From the IMG/VR virus record IMGVR_UViG_3300042465_003683, positions 1 to 47,803 of that record: 47,803 bases of DNA; one strand, written 5' to 3'. The notes beneath the pieces are model-generated. The model searched no databases, had not been told where the DNA came from, and saw only the letters and a list, made by a program, of their open reading frames with translations. The stretch comes from a virus. A program made the translations under genes and the position numbers. Below, one piece after another: positions 22,697 to 29,962 of the stretch. How positions within the stretch are numbered: the stretch's first letter is position 1; every line of letters begins with the position of its first letter.

Positions 22697-22890
22697 AGTT
22701 CAGTCTCCAAAAGGTAAGTATTGATCAAGTGTAGCGCCCGTTCGGCGCTTGTCAGGCCCTCATCGGGCTCGCCCATGTTATACAGCGCGTCACTGAGCGC
22801 TGCGCGTGCTTGCCATAACAGCGCTTCATTCGAGCCGGTTATATCGGCGGTTTCCTGCGCGCGCAGGATCGCGGTTTTGAGTTTTGCCAT
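22687..22890 (-). CDS. Small helical hypothetical protein
   Basis: 67 residues from ATG 22890, eight bases after GGAGA. A longer in-frame version starting at 23043 would run through the next gene and lacks a ribosome site. Sequence MAKLKTAILRAQETADITG then LLWQARAALSDALYNMGEPD is a helical pair with a TPR-like look (A-L-Y-N-M-G-E), possibly a single helix-turn-helix repeat. Function unknown. Confidence 0.5.
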   Translation of the reverse strand: MAKLKTAILRAQETADITGSNEALLWQARAALSDALYNMGEPDEGLTSAERALHLINTYLLETELCK

Positions 22891-22906
22891 TGTTTTAGTC
22901 TCCAGG

Positions 22907-23134
22907 TTAAATAGTGCAACAGCCACAGCACGGCGCATCGATGCATCGGCCGCGTGCATTCTGATAGTAAGTATTCGGCCCGCTCTCGCCGTATAGCGTG
23001 ATTGTGTCGACGGCCGTTCGACGCCGCTCAAGTAACACGGCACGGCCCTTGGCCCATTGGATTAAATCGCCGGCCAATATGCGCGCGCCGGTAGCGGCGC
23101 ATGTGCCAGTATATTTTGCGGTTATCGTTTTCAT
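22907..23134 (-). CDS. Small Cys-rich accessory protein
   Basis: 75 residues from ATG 23134; the in-frame ATG at 23200 is inside the GP88-like gene. Begins MKTITAKYTGTCAATGARI, followed by LAGDLIQWAKGRAVLLE, and ends with a cysteine cluster (GRCIDAPCCGCCTI). The first Cys plus the C-terminal cluster could bind zinc. A related 'Y.G.CA.TG..I..GD.I.W..G....' layout is common in small phage/bacterial proteins. Function unknown. Confidence 0.5.
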   Translation of the reverse strand: MKTITAKYTGTCAATGARILAGDLIQWAKGRAVLLERRRTAVDTITLYGESGPNTYYQNARGRCIDAPCCGCCTI

Positions 23135-23135
23135 T

Positions 23136-23888
23136 TTAATAATCCCTTCCCTTAATTTGAACGAAACCGCCGGTGTCGCGTTTTGCTTTGCCCTTGGCAT
23201 ATAAAGCCACTACCACGCCGGCCGGCTCGATGTGACGTACGTCAGTGTCGTCGCCGTCAACGACCGGCCATCCGCGAAATTCGGCCGGTATATCGGCTTG
23301 GCGCTGAAATACGACGGCCGTGCGTTTATTGGCCGGATTAATCAGGCCTTTAATTGAAATCGGTTTCGGCGTGATAGCGCTGAACGAATAAGTCAAATCG
23401 TAGTTGCCGGCCGTTTTGCCTTCGAGCTTGCGGCTCGGGTGCTTTGTGTAATCGTAGAATTGAACGTCAGCGAAAATCTGAAAAATTGTCTTTCCGTCAA
23501 TCAGAATATTCTCAAACGGGATATCTGACGTGCCATTTGGGCGAACCAATGGAATCAAGCCTAGTTTTTCCGCACGGCGTGCGTGCGACCATACGTCCGC
23601 ACACATGGATAGCATAAACGCGCGTTGATTCTCACGGAAAAACGCGGTTTTGGCGGCTCTGGCGCGTTGCGTACTGTTAAACGCGCCACGGCCGGCCGAT
23701 TTTAGACAGCCGTCAAAACAACCGGCCATTATCGCAAACGGGCAGAGCTTTTCATCTGGTACCAGATAACATATGGCCGTCAGATATCCGATTTTCTCGC
23801 CCTTGATTGTTTTAGCGCTTGATTCACCTAAAACGCGGCGATATTCCAGGCCTTCACGTTTTAATTGTGCTTTAAATGGGTTTTGCAT
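23136..23888 (-). CDS. GP88-like phage protein
   Basis: 250 residues from ATG 23888, after AGGGAA. The key block is KIGYLTAICYLVPDE followed by KLCPFAIMAGCFDGCLKSAGRG, a C-x(n)-C-x6-7-C-x3-C series typical of the GP88 family first noted in mycobacteriophages; biochemical role not established. The cysteines could carry a metal or cluster. It is the largest gene of the leftward cassette and is unusually rich in GGCCGG/CCGGCC hexamers, reflecting Pro-Ala and Ala-Gly codon pairs (CCG GCC, GCC GGC). Confidence 0.65.
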   Translation of the reverse strand: MQNPFKAQLKREGLEYRRVLGESSAKTIKGEKIGYLTAICYLVPDEKLCPFAIMAGCFDGCLKSAGRGAFNSTQRARAAKTAFFRENQRAFMLSMCADVWSHARRAEKLGLIPLVRPNGTSDIPFENILIDGKTIFQIFADVQFYDYTKHPSRKLEGKTAGNYDLTYSFSAITPKPISIKGLINPANKRTAVVFQRQADIPAEFRGWPVVDGDDTDVRHIEPAGVVVALYAKGKAKRDTGGFVQIKGRDY

Positions 23889-23907
23889 GGCCGGTTCCCT
23901 TAGTTGA

Positions 23908-23994
23908 TTAATATGCAAGGCAAAGAAAAACAAATAGCGCGAGTAATGCAAAGCCGATTACGGCGCCAATAATGTCGATTAGTGTTGATTTCAT
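23908..23994 (-). CDS. 28-residue membrane peptide
   Basis: MKSTLIDIIGAVIGFALLAL plus a hydrophobic end; one membrane helix fills almost the whole chain. Start 23994 lies just after the stop of the preceding small gene, with AAGGGT upstream. No known family. Second in the leftward cassette. Confidence 0.45.
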   Translation of the reverse strand: MKSTLIDIIGAVIGFALLALFVFLCLAY

Positions 23995-24004
23995 ATCGTG
24001 ACCC

Positions 24005-24166
24005 TTAGTTATCATTTGCGAGATTGTAAAAACCGAAACCCATAATCGCGGCGCCGGCAAAACAAAGTACGGCGCAAGCGGGAATTGGCGCGCCAGTAAC
24101 GACGGCGGCAATAGTCAGGATGTTGAAGCAGAGCGATGTCAGGATTAGCGCTGTTGAGTCTTTCAT
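24005..24166 (-). CDS. Small two-helix membrane protein
   Basis: 53 residues with two hydrophobic segments (about 6-24 and 29-47) separated by a short Pro turn (GAPIPAC), ending NLANDN. First gene of the leftward cassette. ATG 24166 follows AAGGAAATAAA, a strong ribosome site, about 41 bases from the predicted transcription start. Small hairpin-type membrane proteins early in phage operons often act on host envelope or exclude superinfection; no direct evidence here. Confidence 0.55.
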   Translation of the reverse strand: MKDSTALILTSLCFNILTIAAVVTGAPIPACAVLCFAGAAIMGFGFYNLANDN

Positions 24167-24213
24167 TTTATTTCCTTCGCTTGAGTGAATAAAATATTGT
24201 GTTGCTGAAACCC

Positions 24214-24242
24214 ATGTTAGTCCATGTTTCGGAAAATGTCAA
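24214..24242 (-). promoter_or_regulatory. Sigma70-like promoter of the leftward accessory cassette
   Basis: On the minus strand a perfect TTGACA (24242-24237), a 17-base spacer and TAACAT (24219-24214, four of six). Expected start near 24207. It points into the cassette 24166-22115, and the 11-bp tandem repeats lie just upstream, so a repeat-binding protein could influence it. Confidence 0.6.
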
Positions 24243-24275
24243 ACAATCTTTTGCATTTATTTGCGGTGCGCGGTT

Positions 24276-24308
24276 TGTAGGTCATGCGTAGGTCATGTGT
24301 AGGTCATT
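24276..24308 (+). repeat. Three tandem 11-bp repeats
   Basis: TGTAGGTCATG, CGTAGGTCATG and TGTAGGTCATT in direct tandem, nine-base core GTAGGTCAT. The 11-bp period places every copy on nearly the same helix face, as expected for cooperative protein binding. Confidence 0.9.
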
Positions 24309-24494
24309 ATTTTGGCGTGATTGCCTACGTCAAAAGGCGCATACAGAGCGGCTTTTGGCCATTTGTAGGCAATGTAGTCATTTATTTTTAGATGTTAGGT
24401 AAGGTAATAGATATATGGGTATAAAGTGGCATATATGAGCGCGCCGTGTGCCAATTCGCGCAGATTGCGCTGGGGGTCAGAGCGATTTAAAATC

Positions 24495-24521
24495 GTTGCC
24501 TACATTGCCTACATTGCCTAC
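24495..24521 (+). repeat. Three tandem 9-bp repeats before the RHH-like gene
   Basis: GTTGCCTAC, ATTGCCTAC, ATTGCCTAC in direct tandem, ending 18 bases before ATG 24540. The core is the reverse complement of GTAGGCAAT, close to the upstream GTAGGTCAT units. The position suggests an operator for the downstream gene. Confidence 0.9.
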
Positions 24522-24539
24522 AATTTTCATTTTGATACT

Positions 24540-24749
24540 ATGCCAGCAGGTAGACCCGCATCAATTCGCACGCGCAATTTCCTGCGCCATTTAACGGATA
24601 CCGAAGCCGCGATATTGGCTCACGCCGGTGACGGCGATATCAGCGCCGGCTTCAAAAATCTACTCGACTGGTATCAGCAAATGCATTGTCAATCGGGCAA
24701 TGCTAACGATTTTGTTATATCTGATAGTGAGCCAAAGGGTAATAGTTGA
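24540..24749 (+). CDS. Small probable ribbon-helix-helix regulator
   Basis: 69 residues from ATG 24540. MPAGRPASIRTRNFLRHLTD forms a basic arm and strand; TEAAILAHAGDGDISAGFKNLL matches the 'L..-EAA.L...GDG..S.G.R.LL' pattern of small RHH-type DNA-binding proteins of phages and proteobacteria, with a short tail. No good Shine-Dalgarno is visible. An in-frame start further up (24435) would translate the tandem 9-mers as IAYIAY, which is less likely. It could bind the adjacent repeats and control itself, the cassette or replication (inference). Confidence 0.5.
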   Translation: MPAGRPASIRTRNFLRHLTDTEAAILAHAGDGDISAGFKNLLDWYQQMHCQSGNANDFVISDSEPKGNS

Positions 24750-24807
24750 CGGCTGTCAGGTACCTGGAAAATGGTGCCACACGCATTTACTTTCGCGCCA
24801 CTACTAA

Positions 24808-24850
24808 ATAGCCATACCCTATCAATCCTGGATATCGATAGCCATACCCT
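24808..24850 (+). repeat. Pair of 13-bp direct repeats, 30 bp apart
   Basis: ATAGCCATACCCT at 24808-24820 and again at 24838-24850, exactly 30 bp apart (about three helical turns). Both are perfect copies. Confidence 0.9.
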
Positions 24851-24857
24851 CCCGCTC

Positions 24858-24935
24858 ATAGCCGTCAGCTATCGGCGCGCATCATATGTTCCGTAACGTG
24901 CGTTATGTAAAATGCGACTGATAGCCGCTTGCTAT
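24858..24935. repeat. Two ATAGC-N5-GCTAT inverted repeats
   Basis: ATAGC/GCTAT arms with a 5-base spacer at 24858-24872 (spacer CGTCA) and 24921-24935 (spacer CGCTT), 63 bp apart, i.e. six helical turns. A spacing of whole turns fits a looped or cooperative operator. Confidence 0.7.
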
Positions 24936-24966
24936 TGATTTTGTTGCTTTTTTATTAATTATCTGG

Positions 24967-25007
24967 TTGACAACATAGGGGGGAGGGGGGTCCGGCCTCT
25001 ATATAAT
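24967..25007 (+). promoter_or_regulatory. Candidate late promoter with an overlong G-rich spacer
   Basis: Perfect TTGACA (24967-24972) and perfect TATAAT (25002-25007) but 29 bases apart instead of about 17; the spacer contains G6-A-G6 (24978-24990). Either only the -10 matters, with an activator bound at the upstream repeats, or the spacer is compacted by a protein or DNA structure. It faces the TerS-TerL-portal genes. Confidence 0.4.
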
Positions 25008-25126
25008 ATTCGGGGCAGCCTCCAACCCTCTGAAAAAAGGAAAACGGGAAAACGGCCCTAATAGCACCCACCTGCCAAAAAAGCCGCTACAATCGCGCTA
25101 ACAGCTTCCACCTTAGGAAAAAAGCT

Positions 25127-25429
25127 ATGCCAGCCCCGATTAAAGACCCACCGTACGTGCCGCCAGCGACGCTGCCAAAGACTGACACGCAGCGCATCAA
25201 AGAGTTGAAGCAGATGCTCATTGAGGGCAAGGGCGCTGACGTCGTGCAGAAGGTCATTACGATCGCGTTAGACGACGGCCACCCAGGCCAGATGGCCGCC
25301 CTGAAGATGTGTATGGATCGCGCACTGCCGGCGAGCCTGTTCGAGAAGACTGCCGCCCAGCGCAGCGCGATCAACATCACCATTACCGGCATCGGCCAGC
25401 CGGAGATCAAGGACATCGTCGATGGATAA
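25127..25429 (+). CDS. Probable terminase small subunit
   Basis: 100 residues preceding TerL by one gene. Pro-rich start (PAPIKDPPYVPPATLPKTD), then a helical block (RIKELKQMLIEGKGADVVQKV) and ALDDGHPGQMAALKMCMDRALP, a pattern of phage proteins in this slot. It would recognise the packaging site and stimulate TerL. No classical helix-turn-helix is obvious, so the call rests on gene order and resemblance. It overlaps the next gene by 8 bases. Confidence 0.6.
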   Translation: MPAPIKDPPYVPPATLPKTDTQRIKELKQMLIEGKGADVVQKVITIALDDGHPGQMAALKMCMDRALPASLFEKTAAQRSAINITITGIGQPEIKDIVDG

Positions 25430-25922
25430 CTGGATAGCTCAGTACGAAAAGTTTAGCGCCATGCCTTGGGCGCCGACGCAGCTCTCAGACAAAGAAGAGA
25501 AGCAGTTCCAGAAATGGCTGCAAGGCACCAAATTGTTTTCGTCCGTCAAGCCGTACTTGGCGCAGGACGCTGGCGTTCCGGTCGAAAAGTTGAGCAATAC
25601 CAAGGCGTTGCAGATGATGCTCGACAACGCCGACTATGACTACCGTGGCGCCTGGAAAGCTGGCATTACCGAAGTTATCAGTCCTTACGACAACCGCCCA
25701 CACTGGCCATCCGCCACGCCGGAAGGACGCATGCTGAAAGACCCCTCCCACCCCACCGCGTGGAAAGAGTTCTTTATGCGGCAGTACAACAAAGACCCAG
25801 ACGAGTTGGGGCTAGACACCCTAGACAAGGCGCGCATGTGGCAGCAACAGCAGCAAATGCCCGCGTCAGCGCCACCCCGACCAGCGTTTGTGTACCAAGA
25901 TCCGTTTGGCGTGCCGTTCTGA
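25422..25922 (+). CDS. Conserved phage protein between TerS and TerL
   Basis: 166 residues. Core motif DYDYRGAWKAG ... HWPS ... MLKDPSHPTAWKEFFM, seen in many phages in packaging or virion regions as 'YDYRG..K.......H.P...K.P.HPT', function unknown. It ends with a Gln/Pro-rich linker and DPFGVPF, an ending similar to the DPFEDTTR end of the 27183 gene. Possibly an internal virion or packaging accessory protein. Its last base overlaps the first of TerL. Confidence 0.6.
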   Translation: MDNWIAQYEKFSAMPWAPTQLSDKEEKQFQKWLQGTKLFSSVKPYLAQDAGVPVEKLSNTKALQMMLDNADYDYRGAWKAGITEVISPYDNRPHWPSATPEGRMLKDPSHPTAWKEFFMRQYNKDPDELGLDTLDKARMWQQQQQMPASAPPRPAFVYQDPFGVPF

Positions 25923-27181
25923 TGTCTGACCTTAACTTCCAGCTGCTGCCGTGGCAGCAAGAGGTCTTCAACGACAGCACACGCTTCAAGGTGGTCGCAG
26001 CCGGGCGCCGGTGCGGCAAGTCGCGACTAGCCGCCACCACCTTGCTGATCGAGGGGCTGCGCTGCCCGTCTGGCTCGGCTGTCCTGTACGTGGCGCCCAC
26101 GAACGGTCAGGCGCGCCAGATTATCTGGAACGTCTTGCTGGATCTGGGACGGGACGTGATCGCTGGCAGTCATGTGAACAACCAAGACATCACGCTCATT
26201 AACGGCGCGGTGATCTACGTTCGCGGCGCCGATCGGCCAGACACGCTGCGAGGCGTTAGCTTGACCTACGCCGTGCTGGACGAGGTCGCCGACATCAAAC
26301 CAGAAGCGTGGGAGCAGGTCATCCGCGCGTCGCTGTCCGACAAAAAAGGACGAGGTCTGTTTATCGGCACGCCCAAGGGCAGGAACTGGTTTAACGACTT
26401 GTACAAGTTGGGGCAGACCGGTGAAGACGAGGATTGGAAGAGCTGGCATTTCACGACCAAGGACAACCCGCTGATCGACCCAAAGGAAATCGAATCCGCG
26501 AAAAAGACGCTATCGACGTTTGCATTTAAGCAAGAGTACATGGCGAGCTTTGACAATGCGGGCTCCGACATCTTCAAGGATGAGTGGATCAAGTACGGCG
26601 AGGAGCCGGACTATGGCAGCTACTTCGTGGCGGTGGACTTGGCCGGGTTCGAGGAAGTGGCCAAGCAGGCAGCGAATTCGAAGAAGCGGCTGGACGAGAC
26701 GGCGATCGCGATCGTGAAAGTGACCGAGGATGGCAAGTGGTTCGTCAAAGAGATTCAGCACGGGCGCTGGGACATCCGCGAGACGGCGGCGAAGATTCTG
26801 ATGGCCATGCGGGACTACCGGCCTTTGAGCGTGGGGATCGAACGGGGCGCGTTAAAAAACGCGGTTTTGCCCTATTTGAGTGACTTAATGCGCAAGAATA
26901 ATGTATATTCTCACATAGTTGATCTCACGCATGGCAACCGGAAAAAGGCTGACCGGATCATCTGGAGCCTCCAGGGTCGGTTCGAGCATGGCAGGATCGT
27001 GCTGAACCAAGAAGGTGATTTTGATACCTTTTTAGACCAGCTGTTGATGTTTCCGGCGCAAGGCGTCCACGATGACCTACCCGACGCGCTCTCTTACATT
27101 GACCAGCTGGCGGTGACTTCCTACTTCGAAGGCGACGCCGACGATGAATGGGAGCCGATAGACGTAATTTCTGGGGTGTAA
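25922..27181 (+). CDS. terL: Terminase large subunit
   Basis: 419 residues from ATG 25922; longer in-frame reading from 25760 lies inside the previous gene. ATPase: Walker A AAGRRCGKS (26-34, K33), Walker B YAVLDE (D120, E121), coupling motif GTPKG (149-153). Nuclease: VAVDLAG (D239) and a C-terminal HDDLPDALSY with paired Asp. This is the packaging motor and end-cutting enzyme. The GRRCGKS type is common in headful-packaging phages, consistent with a circularly permuted genome (inference). Confidence 0.93.
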   Translation: MSDLNFQLLPWQQEVFNDSTRFKVVAAGRRCGKSRLAATTLLIEGLRCPSGSAVLYVAPTNGQARQIIWNVLLDLGRDVIAGSHVNNQDITLINGAVIYVRGADRPDTLRGVSLTYAVLDEVADIKPEAWEQVIRASLSDKKGRGLFIGTPKGRNWFNDLYKLGQTGEDEDWKSWHFTTKDNPLIDPKEIESAKKTLSTFAFKQEYMASFDNAGSDIFKDEWIKYGEEPDYGSYFVAVDLAGFEEVAKQAANSKKRLDETAIAIVKVTEDGKWFVKEIQHGRWDIRETAAKILMAMRDYRPLSVGIERGALKNAVLPYLSDLMRKNNVYSHIVDLTHGNRKKADRIIWSLQGRFEHGRIVLNQEGDFDTFLDQLLMFPAQGVHDDLPDALSYIDQLAVTSYFEGDADDEWEPIDVISGV

Positions 27182-27182
27182 G

Positions 27183-27911
27183 ATGGCGGATACTTTATTT
27201 AGCTCGGCGTATAAAAAAGCGGCCCCGCTTAACGCTCGTATCCTAATAGAAACTCTATTAGGTAAAACCACGCCTATAACTGAAAAAGACCTGACTCAAG
27301 ATGAGCTACAAGCACTATATAAACTCTATGAGTCCAAACAGGCGTCTAACCAGAAAAAATATCAGTCTTTAGTAGACCAGCTTAATATAACCAAAAAAGA
27401 ATGGTCTAAAGCACCTACTACAGTCGCAGAATATAAAGACGGCGCGATGGTAGAGCGTAAAGAAACTTTTTCGCAGTACCAAGCGCGTATCCGTAAACAA
27501 ATAGAAAGTTTTAATAAAACGCAAAACAAAACCAGCGTAAATTATTATGACTACACTGATAAAGGAACTTTTGGGGCACCTGTTAACGATAGCCTTCTAA
27601 AAGCCATTTATTCATCCTATACTGACCCCCAGTATAGATTAAAGACAACATTAGGGTCTTTTAATGTCCTGAATACGCCGCAAGGCGCAATGGTAAAGGA
27701 TAAATACAATTTTGATGCCGCGCGGTTTTACGACATAGAACCCGAAACGACAAATTTAGATTTGGTAACGCGGTTTTACAATAGGCCATTAAGTTTGGTT
27801 GACGCTTTACTTATAAAAAATTACCCGGCAATGAATCGTCCTGTAAATATCTCGTTGCCGCCTCGCGCACCAGTGATGTACTCTGACCCGTTTGAAGATA
27901 CAACGAGATAA
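27183..27911 (+). CDS. A/T-rich hypothetical protein between TerL and portal
   Basis: 242 residues, visibly more A/T-rich and Lys/Asn/Tyr-rich than its GC-richer neighbours, which suggests a later insertion. It has a helical charged first half (QDELQALYKLYESKQASNQK) and a second half with SVNYYDYTDKGTFGAP, TTLGSFNVLN, MVKDKYNFDAARFYD, the 'TLG.F......V.DKYDF' pattern seen in several phage proteins of unknown role. It ends SDPFEDTTR. It may be an internal virion protein or a moron. Confidence 0.55.
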   Translation: MADTLFSSAYKKAAPLNARILIETLLGKTTPITEKDLTQDELQALYKLYESKQASNQKKYQSLVDQLNITKKEWSKAPTTVAEYKDGAMVERKETFSQYQARIRKQIESFNKTQNKTSVNYYDYTDKGTFGAPVNDSLLKAIYSSYTDPQYRLKTTLGSFNVLNTPQGAMVKDKYNFDAARFYDIEPETTNLDLVTRFYNRPLSLVDALLIKNYPAMNRPVNISLPPRAPVMYSDPFEDTTR

Positions 27912-27913
27912 TT

Positions 27914-29962
27914 ATGGATCAAAACGATTTTGACGAACCCACGGAAAACGATAAAGAGCTTATCGCTTTCGTGGTTGATCATTGCGACCGCTGGCGTGAC
28001 TACCGCAATGTGAACTTCCTCCCGCAATGGGAAGAATATGAGCGCATCTTCCGCGGCGAGTGGGCTGTTGAAGACAAGACACGCGACTCTGAACGCTCCC
28101 GTATTGTGACCCCCATGACGCAGCAGGCCGTTGAGACGCGCCATGCAGAGATCATGGAAGCGATCTTCGGCTCTGGGGAATACTTCGACATCAAGGACGA
28201 CGTCCAAGACGTCAACGGCAATCCGATGGATGTTGAGATGTTGAAGATCCAGATGATGGAGGATCTGAAGAAAGACAAGTTTAGGAAGTACGTCGATCAG
28301 ATCGAGTTGTTGGCCGAGATCTATGGCACCGGTATTGCCGAGATCACGACGACGATGGAAAAGGAATACATCCCAGCGACCCAGCCGATCCCCGGCATGG
28401 CTGGCCAAGCGGCCATCGGCGTGCAAGAGGTGGAGCGCGTATCGGTCAAACCGATACCAGTGAACCCGAAGAATTTCTTGTGGGATCCGAACGGCACGTC
28501 GGTGGACGACTGCATGGGTGTGGCAATCGAAAAGTATGTGTCGATCCACAAGGTGGTGGCGAACATCGAGAAGGGCGTCTATCGTAAGGTCAACATCGTG
28601 CCGACCTACGACGACACCGACTTGGAGCCCACACAAGAGGTCAGTCAGTACCAGAACGAGAAGGTCAAGCTCCTGACGTACTACGGCCTAGTGCCCAAAG
28701 AGTACATCGCTAAGCTGAATAAAGAAGACGAGGAAATGGTCGAGTTGTTCCCCGACGACTCGCCTGCAGAGGACTACAGCGACTTGGTGGAAGCGATCAT
28801 CGTCATCGGTAACGACGGCATGCTGTTGAAAGCCGAAGAGAATCCGTACATGATGAAGGATCGCCCGGTACTGACCTACCAGGACGACACGGTGCCAAAC
28901 CGGCTGCCTGGCCGTGGTACGGTGGAGAAAGCCTACAACATGCAAAAGGCGATCGATGCGCAGGTCAGAACGCATCTGGACTCGCTGGCGTTGACTGCTG
29001 TGCCGATGGTGGCGATGGACGCCACACGCTTGCCCCGAGGGGCAAAGTTTGAAGTCCGTCCGGGCAAGGCGTTCATGACCAACGGCAACCCGAGCGAGAT
29101 TTTGTTCCCGTTCAAGTTCGGTCAGACCGATGGCAACAACCTGACGACTGCACAGGCGTTCGAGCGCATGCTCCTGCAAGCGACAGGCACACTGGACAGC
29201 CAAGGCATGGTGAGCCAAGTCGCCCGCGATGGCGGCAACGCTGGCATGTCGATGGCAGTCGCGACCATCATTAAGAAGTACAAGCGCACGCTGGTGAACT
29301 TCCAGGAAGATTTCCTGATTCCGTTCATCAAAAAAGCGGCTTTCCGGTACATGCAGTTTGATCCCGAGCGCTATCCATCGGTCGATCTGAATTTCATCCC
29401 GACCGCCACACTGGGCATCATTGCTCGCGAGTACGAGCAGGCGCAGTTTATTGCGCTCCTGCAGACGTTGGGTCCTGACACACCGGTGCTGCCACTGATT
29501 TTGAAGGGCATTGTGGCCAACAGCTCGCTGTCTAACCGCATGGAGTTGATGGAGTCCTTGACGCAGATGGCGCAGCCGAACCCTGAAGCGCAGGCAGCGC
29601 AGCAGATGCAGCAGCAGCTGGCCATGCAGGCGGCTCAGTCGCAGATTGCGGTCAATCAGACGCAGGCTGAGCGCAACCGGGCGGAAGCGATTAACACCAC
29701 GATCGAGACGAAATTGAAGCCAATCGAGGTGCAGAGCAAGATTATGGCGGCCAACACGCAGAATCTGCCCAATGATGCCGAATTGGCCTCCAAAGAGTTC
29801 GACAAACGGGTCAAGATCGCTGAGCTGATGCTAAAAGAAGCCGACATCAAGAACAAATCGAAGATTGTTGAGATGCAAATGGCGGAAAAGGCGAACAAGA
29901 TCAGCGGTATGGAAGAGGATTTCTTGGAAGAATTGACCAAGGAGCTGTCTGGTGGACGTTGA
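27914..29962 (+). CDS. Portal protein
   Basis: 682 residues, the length of podoviral (P22-like) portals. N-terminal LIAFVVDHCDRWRDYRNVN and RGEWAVEDKTRDSERSRIVTP (crown/wing start), EAIFGSGEYFDI, the long central region with NPKNFLWDPNGTSVDD, and a C-terminal coiled barrel rich in Gln and Ala (AQAAQQMQQQLAMQAAQ). It forms the dodecameric DNA gate between head and the gp4-like adaptor. It overlaps the fibre gene at 29952. Confidence 0.85.
   Translation: MDQNDFDEPTENDKELIAFVVDHCDRWRDYRNVNFLPQWEEYERIFRGEWAVEDKTRDSERSRIVTPMTQQAVETRHAEIMEAIFGSGEYFDIKDDVQDVNGNPMDVEMLKIQMMEDLKKDKFRKYVDQIELLAEIYGTGIAEITTTMEKEYIPATQPIPGMAGQAAIGVQEVERVSVKPIPVNPKNFLWDPNGTSVDDCMGVAIEKYVSIHKVVANIEKGVYRKVNIVPTYDDTDLEPTQEVSQYQNEKVKLLTYYGLVPKEYIAKLNKEDEEMVELFPDDSPAEDYSDLVEAIIVIGNDGMLLKAEENPYMMKDRPVLTYQDDTVPNRLPGRGTVEKAYNMQKAIDAQVRTHLDSLALTAVPMVAMDATRLPRGAKFEVRPGKAFMTNGNPSEILFPFKFGQTDGNNLTTAQAFERMLLQATGTLDSQGMVSQVARDGGNAGMSMAVATIIKKYKRTLVNFQEDFLIPFIKKAAFRYMQFDPERYPSVDLNFIPTATLGIIAREYEQAQFIALLQTLGPDTPVLPLILKGIVANSSLSNRMELMESLTQMAQPNPEAQAAQQMQQQLAMQAAQSQIAVNQTQAERNRAEAINTTIETKLKPIEVQSKIMAANTQNLPNDAELASKEFDKRVKIAELMLKEADIKNKSKIVEMQMAEKANKISGMEEDFLEELTKELSGGR

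Larger units (their letters stand above)
24243..24539. promoter_or_regulatory. Non-coding control region with short repeat families
   Basis: About 300 bases without a convincing gene, between the leftward promoter and the small RHH-like gene. It holds the tandem 11-mers (24276-24308), scattered single copies of the same core (ATTGCCTAC at 24320-24328; its complement GTAGGCAAT at 24365-24373), an A/T-rich block (24374-24436) and the tandem 9-mers (24495-24521). The combination of iterons and an A/T-rich block would fit an origin of replication or a multi-site operator. Confidence 0.55.
24750..25126. promoter_or_regulatory. Non-coding region upstream of the packaging genes
   Basis: 377 bases without a supported gene on either strand. 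It contains four ATAGCC units (24808, 24838, 24858, 24921), two of them as 13-bp direct repeats and two as inverted repeats, an imperfect GTAAC/GTTAT palindrome near 24893-24906, a G-rich tract (24978-24990), perfect -35 and -10 hexamers, and an untranslated leader of about 110 bases before the TerS gene. Confidence 0.6.

Noticed and set aside
24276-24521. CRISPR-like array
   Set aside because: Repeats are 9 and 11 bp in direct tandem without spacers of uniform length; they look like protein-binding sites.
24426-24539. N-terminal extension of the RHH-like protein
   Set aside because: It would translate the tandem 9-mers, has no ribosome site, and the family-like part begins at ATG 24540.
27821-28636. 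271-codon leftward frame opposite the portal start
   Set aside because: His/Arg/Val-rich composition typical of an antisense shadow; the portal frame is secure.
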